This document shows positions 51,663-59,545 of a stretch of DNA of 64,000 nt, piece after piece. The notes beneath the pieces are model-generated. The model saw nothing but the letters and a program-made list of their open reading frames with translations. It did no database searches and was not told where the DNA came from. The stretch lies in assembly GCF_024691275.1 (NCBI RefSeq), contig NZ_JAILNU010000084.1, forward strand, positions 1 through 64,000, in the 5' to 3' direction. This stretch comes from Ruminococcus sp. (GTDB lineage Bacteria; Bacillota; Clostridia; Oscillospirales; Ruminococcaceae). A program made the translations under genes and the position numbers. Positions within the stretch are counted from its first letter, which is position 1. Each line of letters begins with the position of its first letter.

Positions 51663-52349
51663 ACGAAAAATGCGCTGAAAGCAGTAACAGTTTTATTAAC
51701 AGCTGCAATGCTTGTGACGGGCTGTCAGGGCGCTTCAAGCCAAAGAAGAAACCTGAGTCAGGAGCTTATCTCAACAATGGAAGAAAAATACGGGGATAAG
51801 TTCACGATCCTCGAAAATGCAGGCGGCGGCAGCGGTATGTCAGAACACTGTGCCCTGTTCGTCGGGTCGGATAAATTGCCCGATGACAAGATATACGCGG
51901 TACACGGTGTCTTTGACGGAAAGAGCGGGAACAGGGATAACTATATGGCGTATTATTTGCGTAAGGAGGAGGCTGACTACCTTACAAAGCTGGCAAGCGG
52001 TGTCTATGGCGACTGCAAGGCATTCTGCAAGCCTGATGAGAAGTCTCTCCTGCCGGAAAGTATAAACAAGTCTTCATCGGCGGAAGATGTGCTAAGGAGC
52101 ACGAAAATGTACGTCAATGTGGTTTTGCCGCCGCAGAGTACAGCAGACAAGGATCAGAAGCTTGATAAAATGTTCTATAAACTGAAAACCGAGAAGATAA
52201 ACTGTTACTTTTATATTGCATATTTTGATGATGCAGGATATTACAAGGAATTGAAATCGTTTGAAGGCGTGGACAAGTCTCATATAAAAGCTTGCTGCAC
52301 CCTTGGCATGGACGATGGATTCAATATAGTTGAACGACAGTGGGGGTAA
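51663..52349 (+). CDS. Putative lipoprotein with apparent ACG start
   Basis: 228 aa if read from ACG at 51663. The N-terminus then is (M)KNALKAVTVLLTAAMLVTGCQG, a textbook lipoprotein signal with lipobox LVTGC. AAAGGAGGA (51647-51655) sits 7-8 nt before the ACG, where an ATG is expected. The first standard in-frame start, ATG 51708, would remove most of the signal and has no ribosome binding site; the ATG at 51670 is out of frame and stops after two codons. The mature part has no recognised domain. It ends 3 nt before the lipase/RTX gene, so the two probably work together. Confidence 0.7.
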   Translation, partial: TKNALKAVTVLLTAAMLVTGCQGASSQRRNLSQELISTMEEKYGDKFTILENAGGGSGMSEHCALFVGSDKLPDDKIYAVHGVFDGKSGNRDNYMAYYLRKEEADYLTKLASGVYGDCKAFCKPDEKSLLPESINKSSSAEDVLRSTKMYVNVVLPPQSTADKDQKLDKMFYKLKTEKINCYFYIAYFDDAGYYKELKSFEGVDKSHIKACCTLGMDDGFNIVERQWG

Positions 52350-52352
52350 AAA

Positions 52353-54371
52353 ATGGCTGATTTTTTTGAAAAATACGGAATAACCGATGAAGCGAGGGCT
52401 TCAATAATACTCAATACATTTATGTATATAGACAAATGTCCCGAAACTGAGGGCAGAAACACTCTCGGAAGCATCGTAAAGCAGATGAGCTACAACGGAC
52501 TTGAGGACTTCCAGAAGTCTGCACTCTGGATAATGAAGAAAACTCTCGAAAAGAATACCGAGCTGGCTGATCTGGAGCTTATAAGCTTTTCGGAAAATAT
52601 GGGCGGTCAGTTCAAGGGCGCTTATGCGGCTGCATTCAAAAACAGCGACAGCTCTGTGATATATGTAGTGTTCCGCGGAACAGGCAGCGGACGCTGGTAT
52701 GACAACGGTGAGGGACTTGCAAGCGTTTCCAGCGACTATCAGAAGGTTGCAGTCTGGTATTTCAACGATGTTATAAAGCGGCTCAATGAAAAAATACCCG
52801 AAAAGCTGATAGTTACAGGCCATTCAAAGGGCGGAAATCTTGCGCAGTATGTTACGTTCAAATCAAAATACAGATCGCTGGTGACCCGATGCATCTCCTT
52901 TGACGGACAGGGCTTCTCGCCTGAATTCTACAGTGAGCTCAACTGTACTGAGGACGAAAAGAATACTATCTGTGACAAAATGTATTCCATATGCGGCGAT
53001 AACGATTACGTAAACGTGCTTGGCATGAAAATTATCCCGAATATGCATACGATCTACATTAAGACTAAAACGGAGTGGAAGGATATGTACGGCGCTCATT
53101 CCATAGTGCCTAAGCTTTTCACCGATGTTCAGGAGCACTATTGCGATTTCCTTTACGATTTCAGCGCAGACTGTTTCAATACACAGACCCTCGATCAGCG
53201 TGATATGGCAAGATGCTCGAAGGAGCTAAGCGCGAAGATCATGGAGCTCAGTCAGAACAACCGTGAGGATATCTGCGAAACGGCTATGACCCTTGCCGAG
53301 AAGTTCCTCGGCGGTACAGGCTCTCCGCAGGGCATAAACGGCGAAATGGCAACTCTTGAGGAGGGCGTGGGCTTCCTGTCGAATATACTTGAAGTCGTTG
53401 GTCCTGTCACAACTTATGCGGGCAAGACTACTCTTGAGGATATGATCTTAAAGAATTTCATACTTGCAAACGATAAGAACGCTGATACCGAAAAGGTAAT
53501 GTCATCAACTTCAAGCAAGATAAAGTATATCATCTCCGATTCCGATATCACGAAAATGTTCTGTCTGGTGTCGTCGCTGGCTATAGACAGCTGTGCGAGC
53601 ACGTTCAGTTCAGCTATCTCGGGCATCGGCAAATTGATGACAAGCCGCGGCAGAGCTGAAATATTCTCATTTATCGGGGCTCAGCTCAAAGTATCCGAGA
53701 GAGTTGCAGGACTGATTGATAATGCAAGGGATAAGGTGGATTCTGCTTTCAATAATTATTTCGCAGGAAACAGCTCACGCGAAGATCAGTCCTCTAAAAA
53801 CGAGACTGTTGAGGGAAACTGGGATAATTTCTGCGGATATAAAAAGTCTGACGGCAAAAATGTCATAAACGGAACTGAGGGTGTGGACTATATAATCGGC
53901 GAGGCAGGCAATGATATAATATACGGTCTGAGCAGCGGCGATAATATACACGGCGGCGATGGCGACGATGAAATTTACGGTGGAGCAGGCGATGATAAAT
54001 TGTTCGGCAACAGCGGAAATGATGTATTGTTCGGTGAATCGGGCAATGATACACTGAGCGGCGGCAAAGGCAATGATGTATTGCGCGGCGGTCCGGAAAA
54101 TGATACCTACGTTTTTATGAAAGACTGCGGCAATGACGTGGTATATGACAACGAGGGCGATAATGTTCTGGAATTCAGGAATATAGCGCCTGAACAGCTT
54201 GATGCGGTTATGGCGGATCACGATGATCTTCTCATAAAAGTCAAGGGCACATCAGATTCTGTCACTATAAAGAATTATCCGCTGTGTAAAAACAGGTTTA
54301 CCCTGCTTATAAGCGGAATAAAATACAGAATTGCAGAAAACTGCGGCAATTACAGTTTCGTAAAGATATGA
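52353..54371 (+). CDS. Lipase-fold (Mbeg1/DUF2974-like) protein with RTX calcium-binding repeats
   Basis: 672 aa. Residues ~1-270 match the Mbeg1-like/DUF2974 alpha/beta-hydrolase group: VFRGTGSGRWYDNGEG, the nucleophile elbow GHSKGG (156-161, Ser158), SFDGQGFSPEF and a late ...GAHSI... segment. Residues ~300-480 are helical. Residues ~505-590 hold about eight nonapeptide RTX repeats (GGDGDDEIY, GGAGDDKLF, GNSGNDVLF, GESGNDTLS, GGKGNDVLR) that bind calcium. There is no signal peptide. RTX proteins are typically exported by type I secretion in Gram-negatives, and no such exporter is here; type VII-like export of DUF2974 proteins is an alternative. It directly follows a lipoprotein gene. Confidence 0.9.
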   Translation: MADFFEKYGITDEARASIILNTFMYIDKCPETEGRNTLGSIVKQMSYNGLEDFQKSALWIMKKTLEKNTELADLELISFSENMGGQFKGAYAAAFKNSDSSVIYVVFRGTGSGRWYDNGEGLASVSSDYQKVAVWYFNDVIKRLNEKIPEKLIVTGHSKGGNLAQYVTFKSKYRSLVTRCISFDGQGFSPEFYSELNCTEDEKNTICDKMYSICGDNDYVNVLGMKIIPNMHTIYIKTKTEWKDMYGAHSIVPKLFTDVQEHYCDFLYDFSADCFNTQTLDQRDMARCSKELSAKIMELSQNNREDICETAMTLAEKFLGGTGSPQGINGEMATLEEGVGFLSNILEVVGPVTTYAGKTTLEDMILKNFILANDKNADTEKVMSSTSSKIKYIISDSDITKMFCLVSSLAIDSCASTFSSAISGIGKLMTSRGRAEIFSFIGAQLKVSERVAGLIDNARDKVDSAFNNYFAGNSSREDQSSKNETVEGNWDNFCGYKKSDGKNVINGTEGVDYIIGEAGNDIIYGLSSGDNIHGGDGDDEIYGGAGDDKLFGNSGNDVLFGESGNDTLSGGKGNDVLRGGPENDTYVFMKDCGNDVVYDNEGDNVLEFRNIAPEQLDAVMADHDDLLIKVKGTSDSVTIKNYPLCKNRFTLLISGIKYRIAENCGNYSFVKI

Positions 54372-54378
54372 TGTTCGT

Positions 54379-54404
54379 AAAGCCCGAATTATGGTTCGGG
54401 CTTT
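54379..54404 (+). terminator. Terminator of the RTX gene
   Basis: 10-bp stem AAAGCCCGAA/TTCGGGCTTT with a 6-nt loop, followed by ATTA; the U-tract is part of the stem. Confidence 0.75.
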
Positions 54405-54415
54405 ATTACTGAAAT

Positions 54416-54431
54416 AGTGACAATTGTCACT
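54416..54431. promoter_or_regulatory. Perfect 16-bp palindrome, putative regulator site
   Basis: AGTGACAATTGTCACT reads identically on both strands. Its centre is about 64 nt before the predicted start of the next transcript, a position typical of an activator site. Confidence 0.5.
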
Positions 54432-54452
54432 GTTAAAGTTATATATGTCATC

Positions 54453-54481
54453 TTGATTAAATGGGAATATTGATGTAAAAT
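54453..54481 (+). promoter_or_regulatory. Promoter of the 188-aa membrane protein operon
   Basis: -35 TTGATT (54453-54458), 17 bp, -10 TAAAAT (54476-54481). Confidence 0.6.
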
Positions 54482-54520
54482 ATGACCATAGGCACGAGAT
54501 GTTGCTAAGGAGGTCATTGT

Positions 54521-55087
54521 ATGGTAGTTGATTTTTATCAGATAAAGAACTGTCAGTATGAATATTTTATGGGAAGGCACGTTATCTTTGCTCCCGAGGG
54601 AACAAGTGAGGACTTGTTGTATACATACAGATTCTTCAGGGCTGATGACGGAAGAGCCTGCCATTTTCTTACTCCTGACGAGTATTACTACGTTATGGAT
54701 AATATGAACACGGGCAGGGCTGTTTTCGGTTCGGCAGAGCCTATTATGCGGAGATCAGACGAAGAACAGATGCTCATGCCCGGAATGCAAGGCGGGAATA
54801 TCCCTCAGAAGGAGACCGATAATACTCTGTGCTTCATTTCGCTTGCACTGCTTATCGCTTCATTCTGTGTCACCGGATTTGCTTCTCAGTTTTCCGTGCC
54901 GTGCTTTATAGCTTCATATGTATTGGCTATCGTGGCACGTTCCAAAAATCCAAAGAGCACATTTGCACTTGTGCTTATTATAGTCCATTCTGTACTGGTA
55001 GCACTGGCTGTTCTGACAATAATCTCCCTTATGATAGCCTGCGGCGAGATGACGCGGTCATGCAATGACTGCCATATCCCTGGGTAA
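54521..55087 (+). CDS. Membrane protein of unknown function, 188 aa
   Basis: An ~100-residue soluble N-terminal part is followed by three hydrophobic segments (LCFISLALLIASFCV, FSVPCFIASYVLAIVA, FALVLIIVHSVLVALAVLTIISLMI). No family recognised. Ribosome binding site AAGGAGG 8 nt before the ATG. It is 17 nt upstream of an Lgt-like gene, so the two are probably cotranscribed. Confidence 0.8.
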   Translation: MVVDFYQIKNCQYEYFMGRHVIFAPEGTSEDLLYTYRFFRADDGRACHFLTPDEYYYVMDNMNTGRAVFGSAEPIMRRSDEEQMLMPGMQGGNIPQKETDNTLCFISLALLIASFCVTGFASQFSVPCFIASYVLAIVARSKNPKSTFALVLIIVHSVLVALAVLTIISLMIACGEMTRSCNDCHIPG

Positions 55088-55104
55088 CAGACTAAGGAGG
55101 AACA

Positions 55105-55815
55105 ATGCTGTCATTACATATTGATACCGAATACAGCGTTATATCGCCGTATTCGGTGATGATTCTGCTGTCGTTCGCGTCAGGACTGGTATTACAGTAC
55201 TTTCTTAATATAAAACGCGGAGTAATTAAACGCTATGCATTGTATCTGATAACGCTCGGACCATTGATGAGCATTGAAGGTGCATTGCTGCTGACTTATA
55301 TCACCTCAAAGAGCATCGGGCTTTCTTCGTTAGGCGGTCTTACGGGAATGTATGCTGCAGCTCTGGTCATAGGAGCACTTAGCAGAGACAAATACGGAGC
55401 AAGAGCTATGCTTGAAAACTGCACCCTTATACTGCCGCTTATGTACAGTGTTGCAAAGGTAGGCTGTCTGCTTGGCGGCTGCTGCTATGGAAGGGCTTAT
55501 CACGGACCGCTTTGCGTTGAGTATACAGGGCACGGCATGGAAGGTATGTGCGTATTTCCCGTGCAGCTTGCCGAAACAGTCGTTTTTTTCATGATATTTA
55601 TAGTTGGAATGATAATGGCGAAAAAACGCAGCAAAAACACATTATTTACCGTTTTTATGTTATCTGCCGCAGCCAAATTTATACTTGATGTGTTGCGTGA
55701 TTCACATAAGGAATGCATAATATCGGTAAATCAGGCTCTGTGTCTGGCAATGATGGTTTTGGTGGCAGCAGCCGCTGCGGTAAAAAACTTCAATAAAAAG
55801 AAACAGCCCATGTAA
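55105..55815 (+). CDS. Lgt-like (prolipoprotein diacylglyceryl transferase family) membrane protein
   Basis: 236 aa with about seven hydrophobic helices. VAKVGCLLGGCCYGRAYHGPLCVEYT matches the Lgt family motif around the conserved GCxxxGCCYG, and VFPVQLAETVVFF matches the HPxQLYE segment with His replaced by Phe. True Lgt adds diacylglycerol to lipoprotein cysteines. The changed motif suggests a paralogue with another acceptor or a specialised role. The lipoprotein at 51663 is a nearby candidate partner only by position. Confidence 0.78.
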   Translation: MLSLHIDTEYSVISPYSVMILLSFASGLVLQYFLNIKRGVIKRYALYLITLGPLMSIEGALLLTYITSKSIGLSSLGGLTGMYAAALVIGALSRDKYGARAMLENCTLILPLMYSVAKVGCLLGGCCYGRAYHGPLCVEYTGHGMEGMCVFPVQLAETVVFFMIFIVGMIMAKKRSKNTLFTVFMLSAAAKFILDVLRDSHKECIISVNQALCLAMMVLVAAAAAVKNFNKKKQPM

Positions 55816-55920
55816 GCTCAGTGCTTATACAGAAGTTATTGGGGAAAACCCTTTTGAAAAAGGTTTTCCCCGACAGATCATTATAAACTTCTATATTAGC
55901 TCCGTACTTACGGGCTGTTT
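55801..55920. repeat. Intergenic inverted-repeat element, copy 2, within a terminator
   Basis: The element spans about 55821-55901: GTGCTTATACAGAAGTT at left, CTGTCGGGGAAAACC and TATAATGATCTGTC blocks in the opposite orientation to copy 1, and complement AGCTAATATAGAAGTT at right. It is flanked by an outer 9-bp stem AAACAGCCC/GGGCTGTTT (55801-55809, 55912-55920), forming one long structure between convergent genes. Confidence 0.7.
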
Positions 55921-55921
55921 T

Positions 55922-57340
55922 TTATCTCATTTTTCTTTCGGGGTATTTAGCGTAGTAGCGTTCTTTATCCTCGTACATTTTTTCGTCTGCACATCGCATA
56001 GCCTGACGTATATCTCCGCCGTCGTCATCATAGTGCATTCCGATGGCGAAGCTTATATTATTCGGGTCTTCAGAATCTTTTCGTATCCTTTCAATGCGCT
56101 CTTCCAGATCATTTTTTTCCATGTTGAGAGCTATTATCATAAATTCGTCGCCGCCTGCACGGTAAATATCACATTCGCTGAAACGTTCCGTCAGCAGTTT
56201 TGCGGCAGCTTTCAGCATATTATCACCCGCTATGTGGCCTTCAACATCGTTTTTCTGCTTCAGACCGTTAAGATCGGCAAAAATTATGCCGAAATGATCG
56301 GGAAGCCTTTCTTTGCCTGATGTAAAGCGGTAGATCTGGTTGTTCATGGCATTACGGTTGTAGATGCCTGTGAGAAGATCGACCGTACTCAGCGTTTCAA
56401 GGCGTTTCAGAAGCTGATAATTTGCGATCTCAGATGCTACAAAGAACGTAGTCAGTTCAAGAGTTTCCTTGATGTGTACGGTGTTTCCCGTATCAAAGTT
56501 TATCGCCCAGATATAGCCGAATATATCGTTATTGTACTTCAATGGGAAAAGAACCAGACTTTCAACGTTGGCGTAGGCGAGAGAGGAATACCATTTGGGA
56601 TTGCGTTCCTTAACGTATTCCATGTCATTCTGCCCCTGTATTATAAGGCAGGTGCTTCCGTCGATAGTGTTTTCCCATGAGTTGGCGATCTCAAAGAATT
56701 CCTTGTCAACGTATTTTTTCATTGAGAGCTCGTCAGCGCCTTCGAGTATTGATTCGGCAATTACCGAGCAGTTCTGCGCTTTATAGTCCAAAAGGAGTAT
56801 ACAGCACATATTTGCTTTGCATAGCTCGCGGATATCGGTTATTACCTCGTTGATAGAATCCTGAAAATTAGTTGCGCCGCGGAGCTTTATGCAGGTCTGG
56901 AGTACTTTGGACGACGTTTCGGCAGATATAGAATCTGTCATAAGAGCAACATCAGCTTCTGTGCTCAGTTCCTGCGAATAAGTGCAGTATGCAAGGTTTG
57001 GATCGTCAGATTCGATCGGCAGCATAACTATATCAAACCAGAAATCATATCTTTCGGGGTGGACATATGTATGCATAGGCTTTTTACCAATCGCGCATTT
57101 ATAACAAAAAGCTTCAAAATTCATATCCTTTGGGATATATCGTTCATATGGGGAATTGGGTACGATTTTATTGCCAAGCATTGAAGGAACAGACGCATCA
57201 TTAAAATTCTCGAAAGAATCCATATAGGCTTTATTTCCCGTAACTATACGGATAGTTCCATAACCGCCGTCGTCTTTCTTTTCGACGGAAAGGATACAGG
57301 TCATGGTTTCAAATTTATCAACAAATTCCTGATAATTCAT
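55922..57340 (-). CDS. Cytoplasmic GGDEF diguanylate cyclase with GAF-like domain
   Basis: 472 aa with no membrane helix. Residues ~1-140 are PAS-like and contain Cys-rich FEAFCYKCAIG; ~150-315 resemble a GAF domain; the C-terminal GGDEF domain has DLLTGIYNRNAM and intact AGGDEF (GGDEF 396-400). It should make cyclic di-GMP. I start at ATG 57340, 4-6 nt after AAAGGAGA; the earlier in-frame TTG places that site inside the gene. It is monocistronic with its own promoter. Confidence 0.9.
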   Translation of the reverse strand: MNYQEFVDKFETMTCILSVEKKDDGGYGTIRIVTGNKAYMDSFENFNDASVPSMLGNKIVPNSPYERYIPKDMNFEAFCYKCAIGKKPMHTYVHPERYDFWFDIVMLPIESDDPNLAYCTYSQELSTEADVALMTDSISAETSSKVLQTCIKLRGATNFQDSINEVITDIRELCKANMCCILLLDYKAQNCSVIAESILEGADELSMKKYVDKEFFEIANSWENTIDGSTCLIIQGQNDMEYVKERNPKWYSSLAYANVESLVLFPLKYNNDIFGYIWAINFDTGNTVHIKETLELTTFFVASEIANYQLLKRLETLSTVDLLTGIYNRNAMNNQIYRFTSGKERLPDHFGIIFADLNGLKQKNDVEGHIAGDNMLKAAAKLLTERFSECDIYRAGGDEFMIIALNMEKNDLEERIERIRKDSEDPNNISFAIGMHYDDDGGDIRQAMRCADEKMYEDKERYYAKYPERKMR

Positions 57341-57391
57341 AGTATCTCCTTTCAAATAAAAAGAGAATTTTGCCTGAGTTTTATATGTTAT

Positions 57392-57420
57392 ATTATATCA
57401 TATTTTTTCGCAAATGTCCA
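57392..57420 (-). promoter_or_regulatory. Promoter of the cytoplasmic GGDEF gene
   Basis: Reverse strand -35 TGGACA (57415-57420), 17 bp, -10 TATAAT (57392-57397). From 57421 to 57638 I see no gene. Confidence 0.6.
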
Positions 57421-57638
57421 GTTTAATTTATTTTAATATGCTAAAAATATCACATATTTCCTTTGGGATAAATTAACATAAGTTCCGTAATATAGTCGCT
57501 TTTTCCATAAAACTGCCTTACAGGTAATGTGATTTGTAAGTTTTACACATACAATGATGCTGAAATTCGGCGTTTTTACAGATTGAGCGTGCAAGCAGAT
57601 CATGATATTACAAAAAAACTGCCGACCATTTAAGCAGC

Positions 57639-57898
57639 GTACTCATATAGAAACTTTACACGAAATTATCGGGGGGGAAACCTTTCTGAGGAAAGGTTCT
57701 CCCCCCCAGCCCCCCTTCCAAAGACTTTTAGCTGATTTTTTCTATGATAAAGCCCCTTTGTACTTTAATACAAAGGGGCAGTTTATTAATGGGCTTTATC
57801 ATAGAAAAAATGAAATAACGGTCTTGAAGGAATACAGAGAAAATCTTCTTCAAAAGGGTTTTCCTCAATATCTCACGTAAAAACTTCTGTATAAGTAC
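57639..57898. repeat. Intergenic inverted-repeat element, copy 3, with an inner palindromic insert
   Basis: Left end GTACTCATATAGAAACTTTAC, right-end complement GTACTTATACAGAAGTTTTTAC, sharing AACCTTTCTGAGGAAAGGTT and CCTCAATATCTCACGTAAAA with the other copies. At 260 bp it is twice the usual size, because it carries a nested palindrome: 20-bp perfect arms (57736-57755 and 57791-57810) enclosing CCCCTTTGTA/TACAAAGGGG. It lies after the stop of thiM. Confidence 0.7.
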
Positions 57899-57921
57899 CT
57901 CGCTTATTAGATCGGCAGCTT

Positions 57922-58743
57922 TTATATTATATTGATCTTGGCTTGTCTGTCGAGTTCCTGACCGCGGAGATTGAAAACAGCGTCGATTATATGACTGCGG
58001 CAGCCTGCGTTGCCGTCGGAAGTCTTCATGAGCTTTGCCCCGATCTCTCCGCATATATCCATAGTGCATACCGCAGCGGCAGCAGCTGTCAGGGGCTCAT
58101 TCCCGTCAGCGGCAAGAAATGCAGCAGTAAGCGACGAAAGCATACATCCGCAGCCTGTTATCCTGCTCATTATAGGGTGTCCGTTGCTGATTATGAAGGT
58201 GCGTTCAGTGTCGGAGACAATGTCTTTTTCGCCCGTTATCACAGTAACTGCATTGAATTTCCGTGAAAAGCTTTTGGCAAGTTCAATAGCTCCTGTCATA
58301 CTTTCAGGATCTATTGTATCGGCAGTGTCAACTCCGTGAGAGGTATATCTCTCACCCGCGAGGACTTTTATCTCCGAAAGATTGCCCCTGATAACGCTGA
58401 ATTTTACTTCGCTGAGAAGCCTTGATGCGGCGTTTGTCCTGAACTTTGAAGCTCCTGCGCCGACAGGGTCAAGAACTACGGGTATGCCCATTTCGTTTGC
58501 TTTTTTTCCTGAGAGCAGCATTGCTTCAATGCGCTTGTCGGAGAGCGTACCGAGGTTTATCACAAGTCCGCTGCACAGAGCAGTGATCTCTGAGCTCTCT
58601 TCGGGCGCATCAGCCATTATTGGGGAAGCTCCGCAGGCGAGGAGTATATTTGCGCAGTCATTTGCGGTCACGTAATTGGTTATGCAGTGGATACGCGGCT
58701 TTTTTACGTGTACTGAGCTGAGGATCGTTCCGAAAGTTGTCAT
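57922..58743 (-). CDS. thiM: Hydroxyethylthiazole kinase
   Basis: 273 aa ribokinase-fold enzyme that phosphorylates 4-methyl-5-(2-hydroxyethyl)thiazole for thiamine salvage. Visible: HCITNYVTANDCANILLACGASPIMADAPEE, VLDPVGAGASKFR, IRGNLSEI and the catalytic ITGCGCMLSS loop. It overlaps thiW by 4 nt (ATGA). No thiE or thiD is alongside, so the other salvage steps lie elsewhere. Confidence 0.96.
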   Translation of the reverse strand: MTTFGTILSSVHVKKPRIHCITNYVTANDCANILLACGASPIMADAPEESSEITALCSGLVINLGTLSDKRIEAMLLSGKKANEMGIPVVLDPVGAGASKFRTNAASRLLSEVKFSVIRGNLSEIKVLAGERYTSHGVDTADTIDPESMTGAIELAKSFSRKFNAVTVITGEKDIVSDTERTFIISNGHPIMSRITGCGCMLSSLTAAFLAADGNEPLTAAAAAVCTMDICGEIGAKLMKTSDGNAGCRSHIIDAVFNLRGQELDRQAKINII

Positions 58744-59249
58744 ACACTATCCACCTTGAGAACTTTTGATTTTTTGAGAGACTCCACAACTACAGCTGAG
58801 AGCACAGCGCCTGCTGCTGTTGATATGAGGAAGGGGATAATGTAAGCGTAAAAAGCTACATCAGCCGATTCTACGCCCATTAATAGTATAGCTACAGGGT
58901 ACGCACACAGACCTCCGAGGACAGCCGTTCCCAATACCTCTGCGATATATGTCAGCCATGTATTGCGTGTTATATGAAACACTATCCCGCACAGAAGAGC
59001 TCCCAGCATACTTCCCGGGAAGGCGAGGAGACTGCCGAGACCGAGAAGATTTCGTATGAGACTGGTCGTGAAGGCAACTGCAACGCCGTAAAAAGGTCCG
59101 AGAAGGACTGCGCAGATGATATTTACCATATGCTGCACGGGAGCACATTTACTGCCGAAAACAGGAAATGAAAACAGGCTTCCCACAACTCCCACGGCGC
59201 AGAGAACCCCTGCAAGGGCTATTTTCTTTGTACGGGTAATATTTTTCAT
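58740..59249 (-). CDS. thiW: ECF transporter S component ThiW
   Basis: 169 aa, five to six hydrophobic helices. KIALAGVLCAVGVVGSLFSFPVFGSKCAPVQHMVNIICAVLLGP is the typical ThiW opening, followed by GLGSLLAFPGSMLGALLCG. ThiW proteins take up the thiazole precursor with a shared ECF energising module, consistent with coupling to thiM. ATG 59249 follows AAGGAGTG. The longer in-frame start would run through the leader hairpins. Confidence 0.93.
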   Translation of the reverse strand: MKNITRTKKIALAGVLCAVGVVGSLFSFPVFGSKCAPVQHMVNIICAVLLGPFYGVAVAFTTSLIRNLLGLGSLLAFPGSMLGALLCGIVFHITRNTWLTYIAEVLGTAVLGGLCAYPVAILLMGVESADVAFYAYIIPFLISTAAGAVLSAVVVESLKKSKVLKVDSV

Positions 59250-59266
59250 TGAATACACTCCTTGAT

Positions 59267-59317
59267 GTTCGGACAAGACCGAACTCAGAATAAAAAAAGA
59301 CATTGCGCAGAATGTCT
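59267..59317 (-). promoter_or_regulatory. Leader terminator/attenuator of thiW-thiM
   Basis: On the reverse strand a 7-bp hairpin AGACATT/AATGTCT (59298-59304, 59311-59317) is followed by seven T, an intrinsic terminator 40 nt before the thiW start. A second hairpin GTTCGG/CCGAAC (59267-59284) lies between it and the ribosome binding site. No TPP-riboswitch core was found upstream. Confidence 0.6.
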
Positions 59318-59420
59318 GTTGATGAACATGATTTTCTAATGTATTATAATGTTATAGCGTGTCTGCATTGTGATGAATTTGTGCCTGAAATGTGATAAAC
59401 TCCGCGGCTGATATGCGGGG

Positions 59421-59502
59421 GACTCATATAGAATCTTTACACGAAATTATCGGAGGAAAGGCTCTCCCTCAATATCTCACGTAAAAAATTCTGTATCAGC
59501 AC
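59421..59502. repeat. Intergenic inverted-repeat element, copy 4
   Basis: The shortest copy, 82 bp: GACTCATATAGAATCTTTAC at left, complement GTGCTGATACAGAATTTTTT at right, with CCTCAATATCTCACGTAAAA and CACGAAATTATCGG shared with copy 3. It is flanked by an outer 16-bp inverted repeat with one mismatch (AACTCCGCGGCTGATA before, TATCAGCTGCGGAGTT after). It lies downstream of the histidine kinase gene. Confidence 0.7.
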
Positions 59503-59545
59503 CGTGCTTATCAGCTGCGGAGTTTGTATTTTATATAAAACTATA

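Noticed and set aside
59250-59420. TPP riboswitch before thiW-thiM
   Set aside because: The conserved CUGAGA and ACCUGAUCUGG-type segments are not present on the reverse strand.
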